Source of the DNA: Thielaviopsis euricoi | Lineage: Eukaryota; Ascomycota; Sordariomycetes; Microascales; Ceratocystidaceae | Length of the DNA: 64,000 nucleotides | Direction: 5' to 3' | NCBI GenBank assembly: GCA_001599615.1 | Contig: BCHJ01000002.1 | Coordinates: 124,001-188,000, forward strand | In this document: piece after piece, positions 10,556-22,613 of the stretch | How positions within the stretch are numbered: the first letter of the stretch is position 1 | Layout of the letters: each line of letters opens with the position of its first letter | The notes under the pieces: model-generated | What the model saw: only the letters and a program-made list of their open reading frames with translations | The model's database searches: none | Told to the model about the DNA's origin: nothing | Made by a program: the position numbers and the translations under genes

Positions 10556-12232
10556 GCCTCGGTCGACTTGTCCTGTGTTAACTTGACGTGGTTATGCTGC
10601 CCTTCTGTCGCGGCTACTGGAGAGCTGATGCACACATGCATGCACGCACACACACATGCATGCATAGGTTGCCAGCTGGATTGTGTACGACTACTACTTC
10701 TACTGCTACTTCTACTGGGGATGGGGGGTGTCCTAACCCGAGATACTCTGTACTATACATATCTGAATTGCATACAAAATACGATGAAAAAAAAAAAGAA
10801 AGAAAAGAAAAAAGGCTTCGGCCTGCTCTTGTGATTGTTCTGTGGCCAGGCAAAGCCAGGCCAGGCTGGGTTCGCTAAGTATAGCCGCACCCGGCGCTGT
10901 GGTTTTGCTGCAAGCCATGCGCCTAGTCATGTGTCGCATAAGCAAGGCTCGGCACCGCGTAGCAGCAAAGTCCGGTATTCTCCGGGGGTGGATGGGCCTT
11001 TTGTTTTTATTTTTTTTATTTGATATATATATGTGTGTGTGTGCTTCTCCCACCCCTTGCTGTCGCAGAACTTGTATGCATACAACAAAGCGGCGTCTGT
11101 GATATGTGTCTGTCGGCGATAAGAGCTTTGGGTTTGATTGGATATAGCCGAATGGTTGGAGCCTGGGGAGGCAGACGGATTTTTTATTACAGTTTAGTTC
11201 AGTTAGGGAGTGAGAGTGGTATAAGTCGAGGGTGCTGTCGATGGCAGTGTCTTGTGCAACATGAAGAAGCAGAAGAAGGGGAGGCGTGAAGGCATCAAGA
11301 AAGGCACATCTTGTTGTGATATACGGATGGGGGTGTTTCTTGTATTCAAGACTCGCCGGTGATGTATGAAAGGAAAGACTTGTAGCAACAAGAAAAAAAA
11401 CACCAAGTACAGCAAGTGTAGGGCTGTGCGGTAGTGAGTGACATGACAAGCTCTCAGACAGTAAGCCCGGGTGTAAAAGCTGCAAGCAAGCGGCCGCTAC
11501 GGCAGCGTCTTACTATGGCTGGCAGGATGCAGACAAGGCAAAGAGGGAAAAGGAAAGGTTGAGCGAGATATGCAGCAGATTGACTGTAGAGTACCTTTCC
11601 CTCGGGATTAGTGGTTTCTTCTTCTTCTCGGGATGGGATCAGCTGTGTTTCTTTTTTTTCTTTTTTATTTGCTGTGGCCCATGTGTCTCTGGGTAATGGT
11701 CAAGGGGGGCCGAGCAGTTGGGAGCGGTTGGAAGCCCTTGCATGTGTGTGTGTGTAGTGTAGTGTAGCGTACTATGGAGCGTAGTGTACGACGAGAACGA
11801 AGAGCCCAGAGCGGTTCGCCGGTGCGCTTGTTTTAGTTGTGCGGGCGGGCTGGCCCCCATGATATGCGGGCTGGATGTAAGTGGCTTGAGTGAGAGAGAG
11901 TTTTTGGGTACACATTTTAAGCAGAGGCTTTCCGAGAGAAGGACAGTAAGAAAGAGTTTCAGAAGACTGAGTCGGCGAGGAGCTTTCTTTTTTTTTTTTT
12001 TTTTTTTTGCGCAAGGAAAAATAATAAAAATAATAAAAAGTAATCGCCGACCTACCTTGTCCCACAGACGCACGCAGATGCGCATCTGCCGTGCGTGCTC
12101 TCATAAAAGACGAGCGAGATTAACAGTCGAGAGACGAGAGACCAGAAACCAAACAAGAAAAGGAAAAGTACTTTGAGTCGGACAAATCTTGATGCTGTGC
12201 TTACTCTTGTCCCTGGTCAAGCCATGGGGGTT

Positions 12233-12275
12233 GAAGGTGAACATGAAGGTGAAGGTGAAGGTGAAGATGAAGGAG
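12233..12275. repeat. GGTGAA hexamer repeat
   Basis: Hexamers GGTGAA/CATGAA/GATGAA repeated about six times in non-coding DNA. A related purine-rich hexamer array (GGAACT/GGAAGT) follows at about 12569-12616. Confidence 0.75.
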
Positions 12276-12564
12276 AGTTCGCCAAGTGATGATAAGATAT
12301 CCTGTGGCGTTTGTTCATGATACTTGGTGAATCTGAATCTATTGCTACCTTGCAATATAAACAGGCTATCCGAGCTGAGCCAGGAAGAGTCGTTTCTATG
12401 AGTCTAGTCTAGGTTTGACCCCGGATATGCCGCGAGCTTGACGAAAGCAGCAGTCGAAATGCCGGCGCTGTTTTGTCATTTGCTGGTGTTTTCTCGCTTG
12501 TTTTTTTTTTGTTTTCTTGAAGAGAAGACAATATTAAGCCATCCTTCTAGCAAAAGATGCACAC

Positions 12565-12617
12565 CCCTGGAACTGGAACTGGAATTGGAAGTGGAAGTGG
12601 AATTAGAACTGGAACGA
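12565..12617. repeat. GGAACT/GGAAGT hexamer repeat
   Basis: About eight degenerate copies of GGAAYT/GGAAGT in tandem, with no coding context. Confidence 0.7.
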
Positions 12618-13320
12618 AAGAAAATACGCGTTTGTTGGTCGTTCTGCAGCCACTCATGTGCGTTGGATTTAGTTGGTTAGTGTAGTGTAGTGGGAAGATG
12701 AATGGAGGCTAAGGTTAATTTTGCCCACATTTGCTGTATATTGGGGGGGGCGGCTTAGCTTTGTTCTCTAGTCTAGTTTGCTTGGTTCCGCGCAGGCAAG
12801 TCTCCCTTTTCTATTCTTTACTGAGACTTTATTTTCGAGTTGTTCTTCAGGGCTAGCGAACAAGATAATTTCCTCTCCATCTCGTAAAAGTCTGATCTGT
12901 AGTTGGTAAATGCGCCAATGCAGGACTGGACTTGTTGGGACCAGCCAGGCCAGGCCAGGTTTGATCACGTCAATATTAGTGGTGGTTTTTGTCGGACAAA
13001 AGTTGACTGACATCTGGTCCCAATGGAATGGTCTGCCAGTCTGCCAGAGGGGAGGGTAAGTTTAAACAGACTCTTCGCGGATATACTCCCGTGAGCTCCA
13101 GAGGACTTGATTGGGGGGGAGAAGGGGCTGTCAATGTCAATGTCGGTGCCTTGTCTGGTCTGACCTGAGGAGACCTGAGGAGACCTGAAAAGACAGACTG
13201 GCTTGATCTGCAGGCGAAGCTCCCTGAGGAAACATGAATCTATTGTTAGACAGAACAGGCGCACACACGGGCTGATTCGCAAGAAGAGCCCAAATTGGTA
13301 TTCTACAAGTACCTGTACGT

Positions 13321-13380
13321 GTGCTGTATGTGTGCTGTATGTGTGCTGTACCTGTACTGTACCTGTACTGTATCTGTACC
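13321..13380. repeat. 11-bp tandem repeat GTGCTGTATGT
   Basis: Five complete units of 11 bp starting at 13321, 13332, 13343, 13354 and 13365, plus a partial one. The consensus is GTRCTGTAYNT; the unit drifts from GTGCTGTATGT to GTACTGTACCT. The period equals about one DNA helical turn. Confidence 0.8.
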
Positions 13381-13949
13381 ATAAAACGGGAGCTTCCTCT
13401 GTCAATGTGAGGCAGTCAAGCCAAGCCAAAGAAAAGCTTAAATCCCGCCCTTTCAGAGGCCTCATCTAGTCTAGAATAACAGTACAGCATCTAAAGTAGA
13501 ATAACTTCGCAGCTTGAAGCCAAATCAGTGTGTACATAAATGACTGTCCCGAAAAGGAAAGCAGCACGTCTCCCAATGGAAGCAGACTTGGTGTCTTTCT
13601 TTTCTTCTTTGGGGGCCTTTGTTTTACTTGCAGCGAGCGTAGTCAAATAACACTCAGTCTGACCTGACCAGCAACTGAGACAAGACAAGACTCGCTCTGC
13701 CACCCGCTGTTTCTGCTTACAAAACCAAAAGGGATTTTCCGTTGATTTCTTTTCTTTCTTTTTTCTCTCGTTCCCAATCTCACTTAACTCGCGATATTGG
13801 CGCTTGTTCCTTTGATCTCCCCCTCCCCTCCCTTCTCCTCTCCTCCCCTGTCCCTTGTCAAGTCATCAATCACATCAGGCTCCAAGATAAATACAACCGA
13901 ACCGAACTGAGCCTGAACAAGAGCCAAGAGCAAGGATGAAGCAGTCGAG

Positions 13950-13977
13950 CCACTAACACTAACACTAACACTAAAAC
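13950..13977. repeat. CACTAA hexamer repeat
   Basis: Four tandem CACTAA units in intergenic DNA, shortly before a TAGAC pentamer array. Confidence 0.8.
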
Positions 13978-14028
13978 AAGTTAAACGAAAGAAGAAGTCA
14001 TCCAAAACCATGGGCTAAGCAAGACTGG

Positions 14029-14052
14029 ACTAGACTAGACTAGACTAGACTG
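14029..14052. repeat. TAGAC pentamer repeat
   Basis: Four perfect TAGAC units with degenerate flanking copies. Confidence 0.8.
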
Positions 14053-14267
14053 AATTAGACTGACTGCACTGCACTGGACGGACACATGGGGTGTTGAGCA
14101 CTAGAATAGCCTGCGCTAAATTAGACTTGGCTGGGGGGCGTGTAGTGATCAGCAGCAGAGGAGAGAAAAGGCGGAAGAGCAGTTGGCGGTACCGTGCAGA
14201 ACGGTGCGGGCCAAGCCAAGAGCACAGGATGTGATATGAAAGGACAGACAGACGCCGAAAGAGCGAG

Positions 14268-14300
14268 CCATACCATACCATACCATACCATACCATACCA
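14268..14300. repeat. CCATA pentamer repeat
   Basis: Six full CCATA units plus a partial copy, uninterrupted. Confidence 0.9.
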
Positions 14301-16891
14301 CAAAAACAGCTAAAGCAGGGATACAGCAAAAAGAATATAATTCCATCCAGTCAGCCGGCGAGCCACCAGACAGTAGACGGCCAGACATAAGCCAGAGACA
14401 ACGACTGCGCGTAGCATCAACAGCAGAAGCAAGTAATTGTCAGCATATCTAGTAGCATAGCCTGACTGGAAGGAGAATCTTGATGGATAAGGCTGAGCCA
14501 GGCAACGATATAGCATCATTGTGCAGCTTAGCAGATTATGTTTTCTCATGAGTTTCACGGCAATGGGTTTTTTTTCTTTGTTCGTCATAGCTGAGCTAGT
14601 GTGTGTGTGCGTGACCCAATACAGCGGCCAGTAACACACGGGATGGATTTTTTTTTTCTTTTATTAATGCTACTATTCCACACCAACGGACCACAGCCTG
14701 ACGGCGGGATTCTGCGAGGCGCTTTAATTAATTCTAATACTAGTATTTGTCAGTCCTTTATTGTCAGTCGCCTACAGACGTGCTTAGAAATAACAAATGT
14801 CATCATATTTGACAGCGGCGCAGACACCGGAATCAACGGGACGGCGGGTCAAAGGCGCAGTGCAGTTCAGTGCAGTGTAGTGCATCTTCTATTCATGTCT
14901 GGCTACCAGCACTCTGCCTCTGTCTGTATTCACACAGCTCACAAACAAGCCCGCCGGGCGTACCCTTCTGCTCGCCTAGAAAATAAACGAGCGCCTATAT
15001 TTATGCATGCACACATGCATGCTGTATTGGCACTTTTGTGCTTGTACCTCTTCTCTCTTCTCTTCTTTTGTCCTCTCCTCTCCTACACACGGACACGGCT
15101 TTTATTCTAACGTCCATGTGCCGGACCACAAAGGCCTGGAGAAAGACACCCTGTTGCATTTTTACGGACATTCATGACCAAAAAAACAAAATACCGGTCC
15201 GTGTTTGGCGGGCCAGAAAGAGGCAGCAGCAGCAGTAGCAGACTGGTTGGTTGCCCGATTTGACTGCTTTTACATTCTTCTGAATCTCACTGGACCCGGG
15301 CGAAATTAAATCAAGAAATAAAAAAAAAAAATAGAGTAAAATTACCTTCAGCCACACTCCCCCTCCTCCTCAAAGCGAAGGTCCGAAGCCGTTGCATTGT
15401 ACGTAGTAGGTACAGACAGTACTTAGACTTGCATGTATCTGCCTGAAATAGCAGCACTACTGCACTCTTCCAAGTGACACGCCCCTCCTCCCATGTCCAA
15501 CCCGACCACTGAACTCATTCAACGCCTCTTAGTTTGATGATTAAAAGTAGTCGATAACCTGTACTTCTCTCTAATCTCTCCAAAGGCCCCGGCCACCCAC
15601 GATCATCCGGCGCACGGGCGTTCCTGGCGGGAGGCTACTGTGAAAGGCCTCTTTGTTCTGCATGTCCTGTTCTTCTGTCTGGGTCTAGTTGATTGGCTAC
15701 TGCACAGATATACTCGGTATACTATCATACAACGGACATGTCTCATGCTCGCCTCGCCTCGCCCTCGCACTGCCCGTCATCAACCAACCGTCACAAGAAT
15801 CAAGGAACCTTTGTAGCTCTGTGATTATGATGATGATTATATATCTCCGTTTCTTCATATACATTAACATCTATCTGTATTACCACTCTGGGACGTCACA
15901 TGCCTTGTCTTCCCTTGCCAGGCCATGCTATGCCATGCCTTAGTATCCAATCCTATACGTGACTCACTAGCAGTTGGTTTGGTGCCATCTGCCAATCAAT
16001 TCCAAATATCACCAGCAGGCCGCCATGGCGTATAAGATTCTATTCTGGGTATCTTCAGATGCTACTTCTTGACCGTTTCTTTTTTTTTTTTTTTCCCTTC
16101 ACTTCTGTCCGAACCAGCCAGTCAACGCCACCCCCATACGACGCTGGCATCTGATCTGTACAGCCGCTGCTAGTTTCTTTTCTTTTCTTTTTTTCTTTTT
16201 CTCTGGTTCCTTTGTTCTCATTGTACTACGTACTATGACCACTGTACAGTATTGTATTGTCTCAACCTTCACCCGCTAGTAGTCTGCCTTTCCGCTGCTG
16301 GACCGGCGAGTAACGTTTCCTTTTTTTCTGTCATGTCATACTCAGCTACTAGTAGTAGTAAAATAAAAATGCCTTGTACGCCTGTCACGATTCTATTTCT
16401 ATTTCTGTATCTTGGTAGCACTCTCCGCCTTGTGTGCTCGCCCAATACGAAGCTCTCGCCCTTGGCCGTCCCAGACTTTGGAAGCCGGCCAAGCGATGGG
16501 TGGGTCTGACGTGATTTGTCTGTCTGTCTATCTGTCTCTCTGTCTCTCTGTCTATCTGCCTATCTGTCTATCTGTCTCTTGGTATTTCTACAGGTTGGCA
16601 CTCCAGCGGCCGCTGTGTGTGTGTGGCGTAGGACGCCGGAATTGACCTTGCTTTTCTCCGGCCTGGCTCAGGGTTAAGTCTAGGGTCGTGTCCATGAACG
16701 TATCCCTCGCCTTTCTTTATTTTCCTGCTGGGCCGACTTTATGAGTAGTCATAACTGATACGGTAGGTGTAGTAGTAGTAGGATAGCAGCCACTGATGAC
16801 TGGTCTTCCATAATACGCCCTTTGACGATATGATTGTCCAGCCCGTTTCTGTCTTGTTTATGTCTTTCTTTGTTTGTGTCGAGGAAAGCAA

Positions 16892-16896
16892 TTCGT

Positions 16897-16928
<32 letters not shown>

Positions 16929-17007
16929 CAACTGATATAAACAAGCGTTTATTGCAGTCAGTTGAAATAGACGCCCCTCCGGAGAAAAGAAGAAAAAAAA
17001 AAAAAAA
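16892..17007. repeat. Poly-T / stem-loop / poly-A hairpin-like element
   Basis: A run of about 29 T is followed by an inverted repeat: TTTCAACTGA (16926-16935) pairs with TCAGTTGAAA (16958-16967), and the inner ATAAAC (16937-16942) pairs with GTTTAT (16947-16952) around an AAGC loop. About 20 nt further on, a poly-A run of about 15 (near 16990-17006) could extend the pairing with the poly-T. Confidence 0.6.
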
Positions 17008-18034
17008 CGCCCCGTTTGTATGGCTCAGCATATAATAAAATAAAACAGACTCCATATTTTTCCACTTATACAAATTCTATTTAGCGAGCTTTTTTAGAAA
17101 CTCCCTCTATATTCTTTTTCTCGTTACCAACTAAATTGACTGATTGTATTGTTAAGCGACCCGTCCTGTGCCGCCGCCTGGTTGGCTTGTCCCTTGTACT
17201 AGTAGTAGTAACAAAACATACAAAAACGGAATATTCAGTTACATAGAGTGAATCAATACCACAGTAAAACTTGCTGCCATGATCTTCTCTCTGCTCGGAA
17301 TTAACTTGTAGTAGCATGGCGTTAAGCTCAGCAAATCCGGTATCTCTTTTTTGTTGTCTGCAAGATTTATTTTAGGGTGGCTATTGATAGGTGCTACTGC
17401 TGCGTTAATGCACTTTTATGCTGGTGTAAACCCAAAACCCGACTGTTGGTGTTTCTACCTGTTTTTTTTTTTTTGTTTCCAAGGGGAAGAGTTGAGTGAA
17501 GACAAGACAAGCCCTGTCTTGGGGGCACTTTGCAAGCATTGTACCCATACATGGATGGGTGTATGGATGGGTGGAGGTCATGCTTAACTCCGAGGTTGAA
17601 TTTGGGTTACGCGGGCGTGTTTGGTCCAAGCTTGCTTGCTTGCCTGCTGGCCTTCTTGCGTATATCTCAGAACAGAATCCCTGCTGCTTTTTTTGTCTGG
17701 CGATGCTTTGTTTGATCAAGCAATCCTTGAGCTCTCGACTCGACTTGAAGACATCATGTGCAGCTCACTCATGCTGCACTGCAATATACTATAAACGGAA
17801 AATCTACTCTAAGCATGCATACGCACATGAAAATGTCATAGCACAGCCGGCACGCATACCTGGGCAACATGAAATGCAACGGCACTGAGCGAGTGACTGA
17901 GTAAGTGACTGAGAGTGACTGAGCAAGGCAACCCTCAGACTAGACCCTAGTAGGTCGCCGGCTCGCAAAGTATTACCGGATTTTGAAGTGACCAAGTGAT
18001 ATCGACCAATCAATCAATTACTGTATCGGGGTTT

Positions 18035-18067
18035 GCATGGCGTGGCATGGCGTGGCATGGCATGGCA
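18035..18067. repeat. GGCAT/GGCGT pentamer repeat
   Basis: Six tandem pentamers alternating GGCGT and GGCAT, so also readable as a 10-bp period. Confidence 0.8.
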
Positions 18068-20782
18068 GCAGTTCAGTTTGTGAAGGGTTTTTGGATGTAA
18101 CGCCAGAGAGAGAGAATGAGGCTTCCTTTTTTTTCTTTTTTTTTTTTTTTTCTATTCTTTGTATATTTTTAACACTGAGGGCGAGTTGTGAACTTGGCCG
18201 GAAGACTCATGAGCAAGAGAAGTAACTCTGTGTATGGGCTTCTTGGCGTGATATTTTAAATATACCGTTTTAGCCGTCCTGTCAGTTCCTGAACTTGAAC
18301 CCACGCACGCACGCACGAACGCACGCACGGCTTTGTTTAGTGCTTGCTTTCCTTCTCGTCTCCCCAGCATGCACTAGCAGGTAAATGGCTATGGCTAGCG
18401 TAACAAGGACAGGGCCACTGCGGGAATCTCCCGGAAATAAAGCAAGTCCCTCTATTACAGGGTTGAACAAAGCTGCTAGAAGGAGGCTCGTGGATTCCTC
18501 TGGTAGGTACTGCTGTAGAGCTAGAAAGTGGCTCGCTGTCGCTGTAGTGTCAAAAACAAGTTTTATAAGATGCCAGAAGTGCTGGCTCGCCTTGGCAACC
18601 AAAACTACATTATTTACTGGGTTCTGGACAGACAATATTGCAAGACCCGTCGATCCAATCCACGTACACACGTACACACGCACACACACGCACGGGTCAA
18701 CGAGACGATGATGAGTGAGATGAGATTGCAGATAGAAGCTTGGGTTTTTTTTCTTTTTTTTTTTTTTTCTTTTTCGGCATTTTCCACTGGTCTGGTTAAC
18801 GGGAACTCGCGCTGGGCCATCTCTCATTGATGCTTGCTACTAGTAGTAGTAGTAGTTACAAAGGTAGCTCAGCTCGCTAGCAGGCTAATTTAAAACATCC
18901 CTTTTTCCTGGTCCGTCATGAAACGAGCAGAACGAAGAGTTGAAGAGAGATAGAGAATAAAAAAAAATATTTCCCCGCCCCCATCCGACATGGGCATAAC
19001 ATGAGGCGATCAGCTGTGATCCTCCCCCCTCCTGCTAATACCATGCACGTTGTAGAGTGCTTTGAGGGATTCATAGTGAGATAGATAGATGGATAGAACC
19101 CTGCGTCTGCCAAATTAGCAGCCGGAGGTGGCAACAGTTTAACGTCTTGACTCTGTTTTGTTTGTAGATGTTCAAAGCATGTACATATTCTCAGTGCTCA
19201 CTGCGGAGTAAGTGTTTTGGTGTCATTGTGAACTTGATGCCTGGCCTGGGCTTAGTAATTCTAAAAGCAAAGCAATGCACTAGATATTCTGGAGTGGTGA
19301 AACCAACTTGTTGTATAATGGGTATCGAGTTGGTTGCATTGAAGAAGGCGGCAAGGCAGGGCAGGGCAGAGCATTTGAGAGAAGTAAAGGTAAAGTCCAA
19401 ACTATATGTGGAATTTTAGGCATCAGGAAAGAGAGATGCAACATGACATCAATTGGTTTACTTTACTGTATTAAGGTGTGTCTTGTGATTTGGTGGAAAC
19501 GCCAGCTACGGATAATTCGAGAGAGAGAGAGTGTGTGTGTGTAAGTGACTGTGTTATGAGGCACGCCGGCGAGCTTTTTTTTTTTTAATAATAATAATAA
19601 CAAAAATCAAATCTGAGAAAGCCTTCACTAACAAGGTGCATTCCCAATCGAGACTTATTATGAATGACTCTGGACTCCAAAGGTTCCTTGACTTGACCAA
19701 GTTGAGTTTCCATGGCGCAGGTCTTTTTTTTACTTTTCTTTTTTTTTATTCTTCCAAATTCAGATCATATTGCATGGTTCGTGTTTTCTCTTGCAGCCTG
19801 TCTTACCCGCCTTTTTAGAGATACACCTCCTGATCACCCTCTAAAAAAGGAAAAAAATAAAAATAAAAAATAAAAGTCACTATGCTATGAAAAGCTTCTT
19901 TACTACTGTGGCTTCTAAACAACCGCCGTGCGTGAGTTAACAACTCAAGTACCGCAATCTTGGTTCTCTCTAGAAAATTAATTAGCCCTACATTATATTC
20001 CTCTCATTTTCTCACTTTCTTCATCAAATATGGTCAATTAACCAGCAATACAAGGCAAGAAAGCAGAGCTAGCTAGAGGATTTACTTAGCTCTATAGAGG
20101 CTCTTTTGTTCTATTCTGTTCTGTCTAGTCTTGCTTTATCTCATTTACATCTAATATCTAGCTGTACTTGTCTCCTCTACACTCACCCCGTCTGTCCCGT
20201 TGGGTCGGCCTGAGAACTACACTACTTGGTTACCGTTTTTGGCTCTCGAACTGCTGCTATTGCTGATCAGTTTCTGCTTCTATTTGTCTTTATCTACTAT
20301 ATATACTTTCAAGACTTGGGGCGTGGTTTCATTAAAGGCGTGCGGGCGTGTATACTCAAACAAAACAAAACAAACCCCCCCTCTCTCAACTTTTCTCTAC
20401 ATCTGCCTGGACTGGCCTGCTGGCTGAGAAATACCAACTAACTTACTCAACCCCATGCAGAATAACAAATCACTATTTAAACTTCTCCCCTCTATCAAAT
20501 CAAAATCAAACCCCATCGGCTAATAACCCCCCAATGATAATGCATGACACAGAATGAATACACACTATATAAACATAAATACATACTATATACTACTACA
20601 ACACATAGAACCCGGAAAATCGATTNGNNNNANNNAACCAAAATAATATACCAAAAAAAAAAAAAAAAAAAAAAAAAAACGACCAGGGGATGTCCTCGCT
20701 AAGCCTTCACGTAAAGCCCCCGCTGTCCCTGATCCTTGCTCTCTCGTTCTCGACTTCAACTAAACTACACCATACTGCACTG

Positions 20783-20820
20783 CACTACACTACACTACAC
20801 TACACTACACTACACTACAT
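20783..20820. repeat. CACTA pentamer repeat
   Basis: About seven tandem CACTA units, perfect. Confidence 0.9.
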
Positions 20821-20945
20821 GCAACACTGCCATATTATGTACAATCCTTAGTCACTTGTAGCTTAGAAGCCTATCCTTCCTGTCCTAGCTTGTGCTTTAG
20901 AACATTAGAGAGAAGCTTTAAATATACCTTTTTATCTTACACGAG

Positions 20946-20946
20946 C

Positions 20947-20985
<39 letters not shown>
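20946..20985. repeat. GTCT tetranucleotide microsatellite
   Basis: About ten tandem GTCT units, perfect. A degenerate relative (GTCTGTCTATCT mix) occupies about 16518-16580. Confidence 0.9.
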
Positions 20986-21434
20986 CCTGTGCAGTCAAGT
21001 GCCTAGTCTTGCCTTTCCTGGCCGTTGATTTTATTTACTACGTTTGCACCCGTCCCTTGTCTGCGTGAATGACTACATACACGCACTTATATACACTCTC
21101 TTACTCACACTGACATGTATATATATAATCTTCCGGTCCGCGCTTCCATCTAGCGGAATCTACTGCGACTTCATCTTCACTCTACTCATCTTGTCTTTTA
21201 TCTTCTCGACTATCTTGTTTATCTTCTCGACACATCTTCTACTTCCTTAGTCTTATAAGTCTTGTAGTTACATACTATACATCGCCAACCCACTGTATCG
21301 AGCACTTCTACCGACCTAGTCTCAGTCTTGTCCGTTAATATATAAACAAGACCTGGGACCCATTCCATATCGACGTTTCCCAACTACTCTCTTTCCACTT
21401 CTCCCCTCAACCACCATCTCACAATATATACACA

Positions 21435-22613
21435 ATGTCACCAAAGTCCACAAACTACGATGGCGACCACAGCCACACTCACACTCACACTCACACTCAC
21501 ACTCACGGCCACCGCAAGGCCTCGAGCAGCAGTTCCACTGGCAAATCCAAGCGCCAGCTCAAAAACGACGACTGGTCTGAGGTGACTGAGCCAGAAGAGC
21601 GCCGCCGTATCCAGAACCGGATAGCCCAGCGCAAGTTCCGTAAGTCTTATTCTCTCTATCCCTCCATCCCTCCCCCCGCTCACCAACCACCACACTCTGC
21701 ATATCCTCCTCCCCATCCAACTAACCCACTCTTCTCCACACACACAGGCGAAAAGACCCGCGAGAATAAAGAGCGCGCCGAGCGCGAAGAACGCAACCGC
21801 GCCCACGCCGCCAGCTCCTACCGCGTGCCCGACCCCACCGACCTAATCGGGCCCGACCAGCACGACGTATCGGGGCTACCCTGGGGCTCCATCAACATGA
21901 GCCACGTTGTATCGCGCGGGCACGACGACGCCTCGCGGCGCGGCAGCGCCCGCAGCGGGAGCATCCCAGACGACTTTTCCGCCGTGGCTGCCACGACGGC
22001 GGCGGCAGCTGCCGCCTCGTACTCGTACTCGGCGGGCGCGCGCTCGGTCGCGTCGCTCTCGGCATCGCCGTATGCACCTGTCGCGGCTCTCGTGCCCTCG
22101 CAGTATGCGGCCGGCGCGTACCAGGCGGGTGCGTATCAGCCCGGTGCGGTGCCCGGCGGGTCGTCGCCGTATGGCTGGGAGTATGCGCAAGACCCGGCCA
22201 TGGCGGCGGCGGCAGCAGCTGCTGCTGCAGCTGCAGCGGCGGGGATATACGATGAGACAGAGTTTGCGTATGGCGCAGGACGACACAACAACAGTGAAGG
22301 TGGGCAGTGAACCAATCTCTTTTCTATTTTCTTTGCATCTTTGCTTTTTTTCTTTCTTTTGGTTTCCTTGTGTTCTTTTTCTGTTGTCTTTGTTGCCACT
22401 CGCTCCCTCATCTCGGCACGACAAAGCTTCTTCTTCGCCTTTCTCGTCTTCTTTTCGCCCATTGCTAACTTCTCTTCGCTCTCGTCTTCCCTATCAGGCT
22501 ATCTGGACTCATTAGCTAGCCCCGTCTTCCTCAGTCCAACAAACTGGATGGCCATGCCGCTTTTTGAGCGCAGTCCATTAGACCAGCACATGCACATGCT
22601 TCCAGAGTACTAG
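21435..22613 (+). CDS. bZIP-like transcription factor (short fungal type)
   Basis: Probable nuclear DNA-binding regulator. Exons 21435-21639, 21748-22299 and, with less certainty, 22498-22613 (290 residues). The start is followed by a His-Thr repeat (HSHTHTHTHTHTHGH). The basic region is clear: EERRRIQNRIAQRKFREKTRENKERAE fragments include the N-x7-R signature (NRIAQRKFR), and intron 1 splits this motif inside the final Arg codon. A heptad leucine zipper is not evident downstream; instead there is AASSYRVPDP, then Ala/Ser/Tyr-rich low-complexity sequence with a 17-residue mostly-Ala run. Splicing at GTGGGC (22300) to the CAG before 22498, with a GCTAAC branch site, adds 38 residues ending HMHMLPEY. 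Without it the protein stops at 22310. A CT-rich leader precedes the ATG. The target is unknown. Confidence 0.8.

Larger units (their letters stand above)
10431..21434. other. 11-kb gene-empty region upstream of the bZIP gene
   Basis: I find no ORF with domain, compositional or splice support in 11 kb; the longest open frames are low-complexity or antisense to repeats. No tRNA, 5S rRNA or transposon ends were recognised. The content is microsatellites (listed separately), poly-T/poly-A tracts, many TACTAG/GTAC words and AT-rich stretches. Ambiguous bases occur at 20626-20635, next to a poly-A run at about 20655-20680. Either the downstream factor has a very large regulatory region or long leader, or the block hides non-coding RNA genes that cannot be seen by eye. 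Confidence 0.6.

Noticed and set aside
10431..21434. Transposon or retroelement relic in the gene-empty block
   Set aside because: No reverse transcriptase, transposase or integrase fragments and no long terminal repeats could be seen in any frame.
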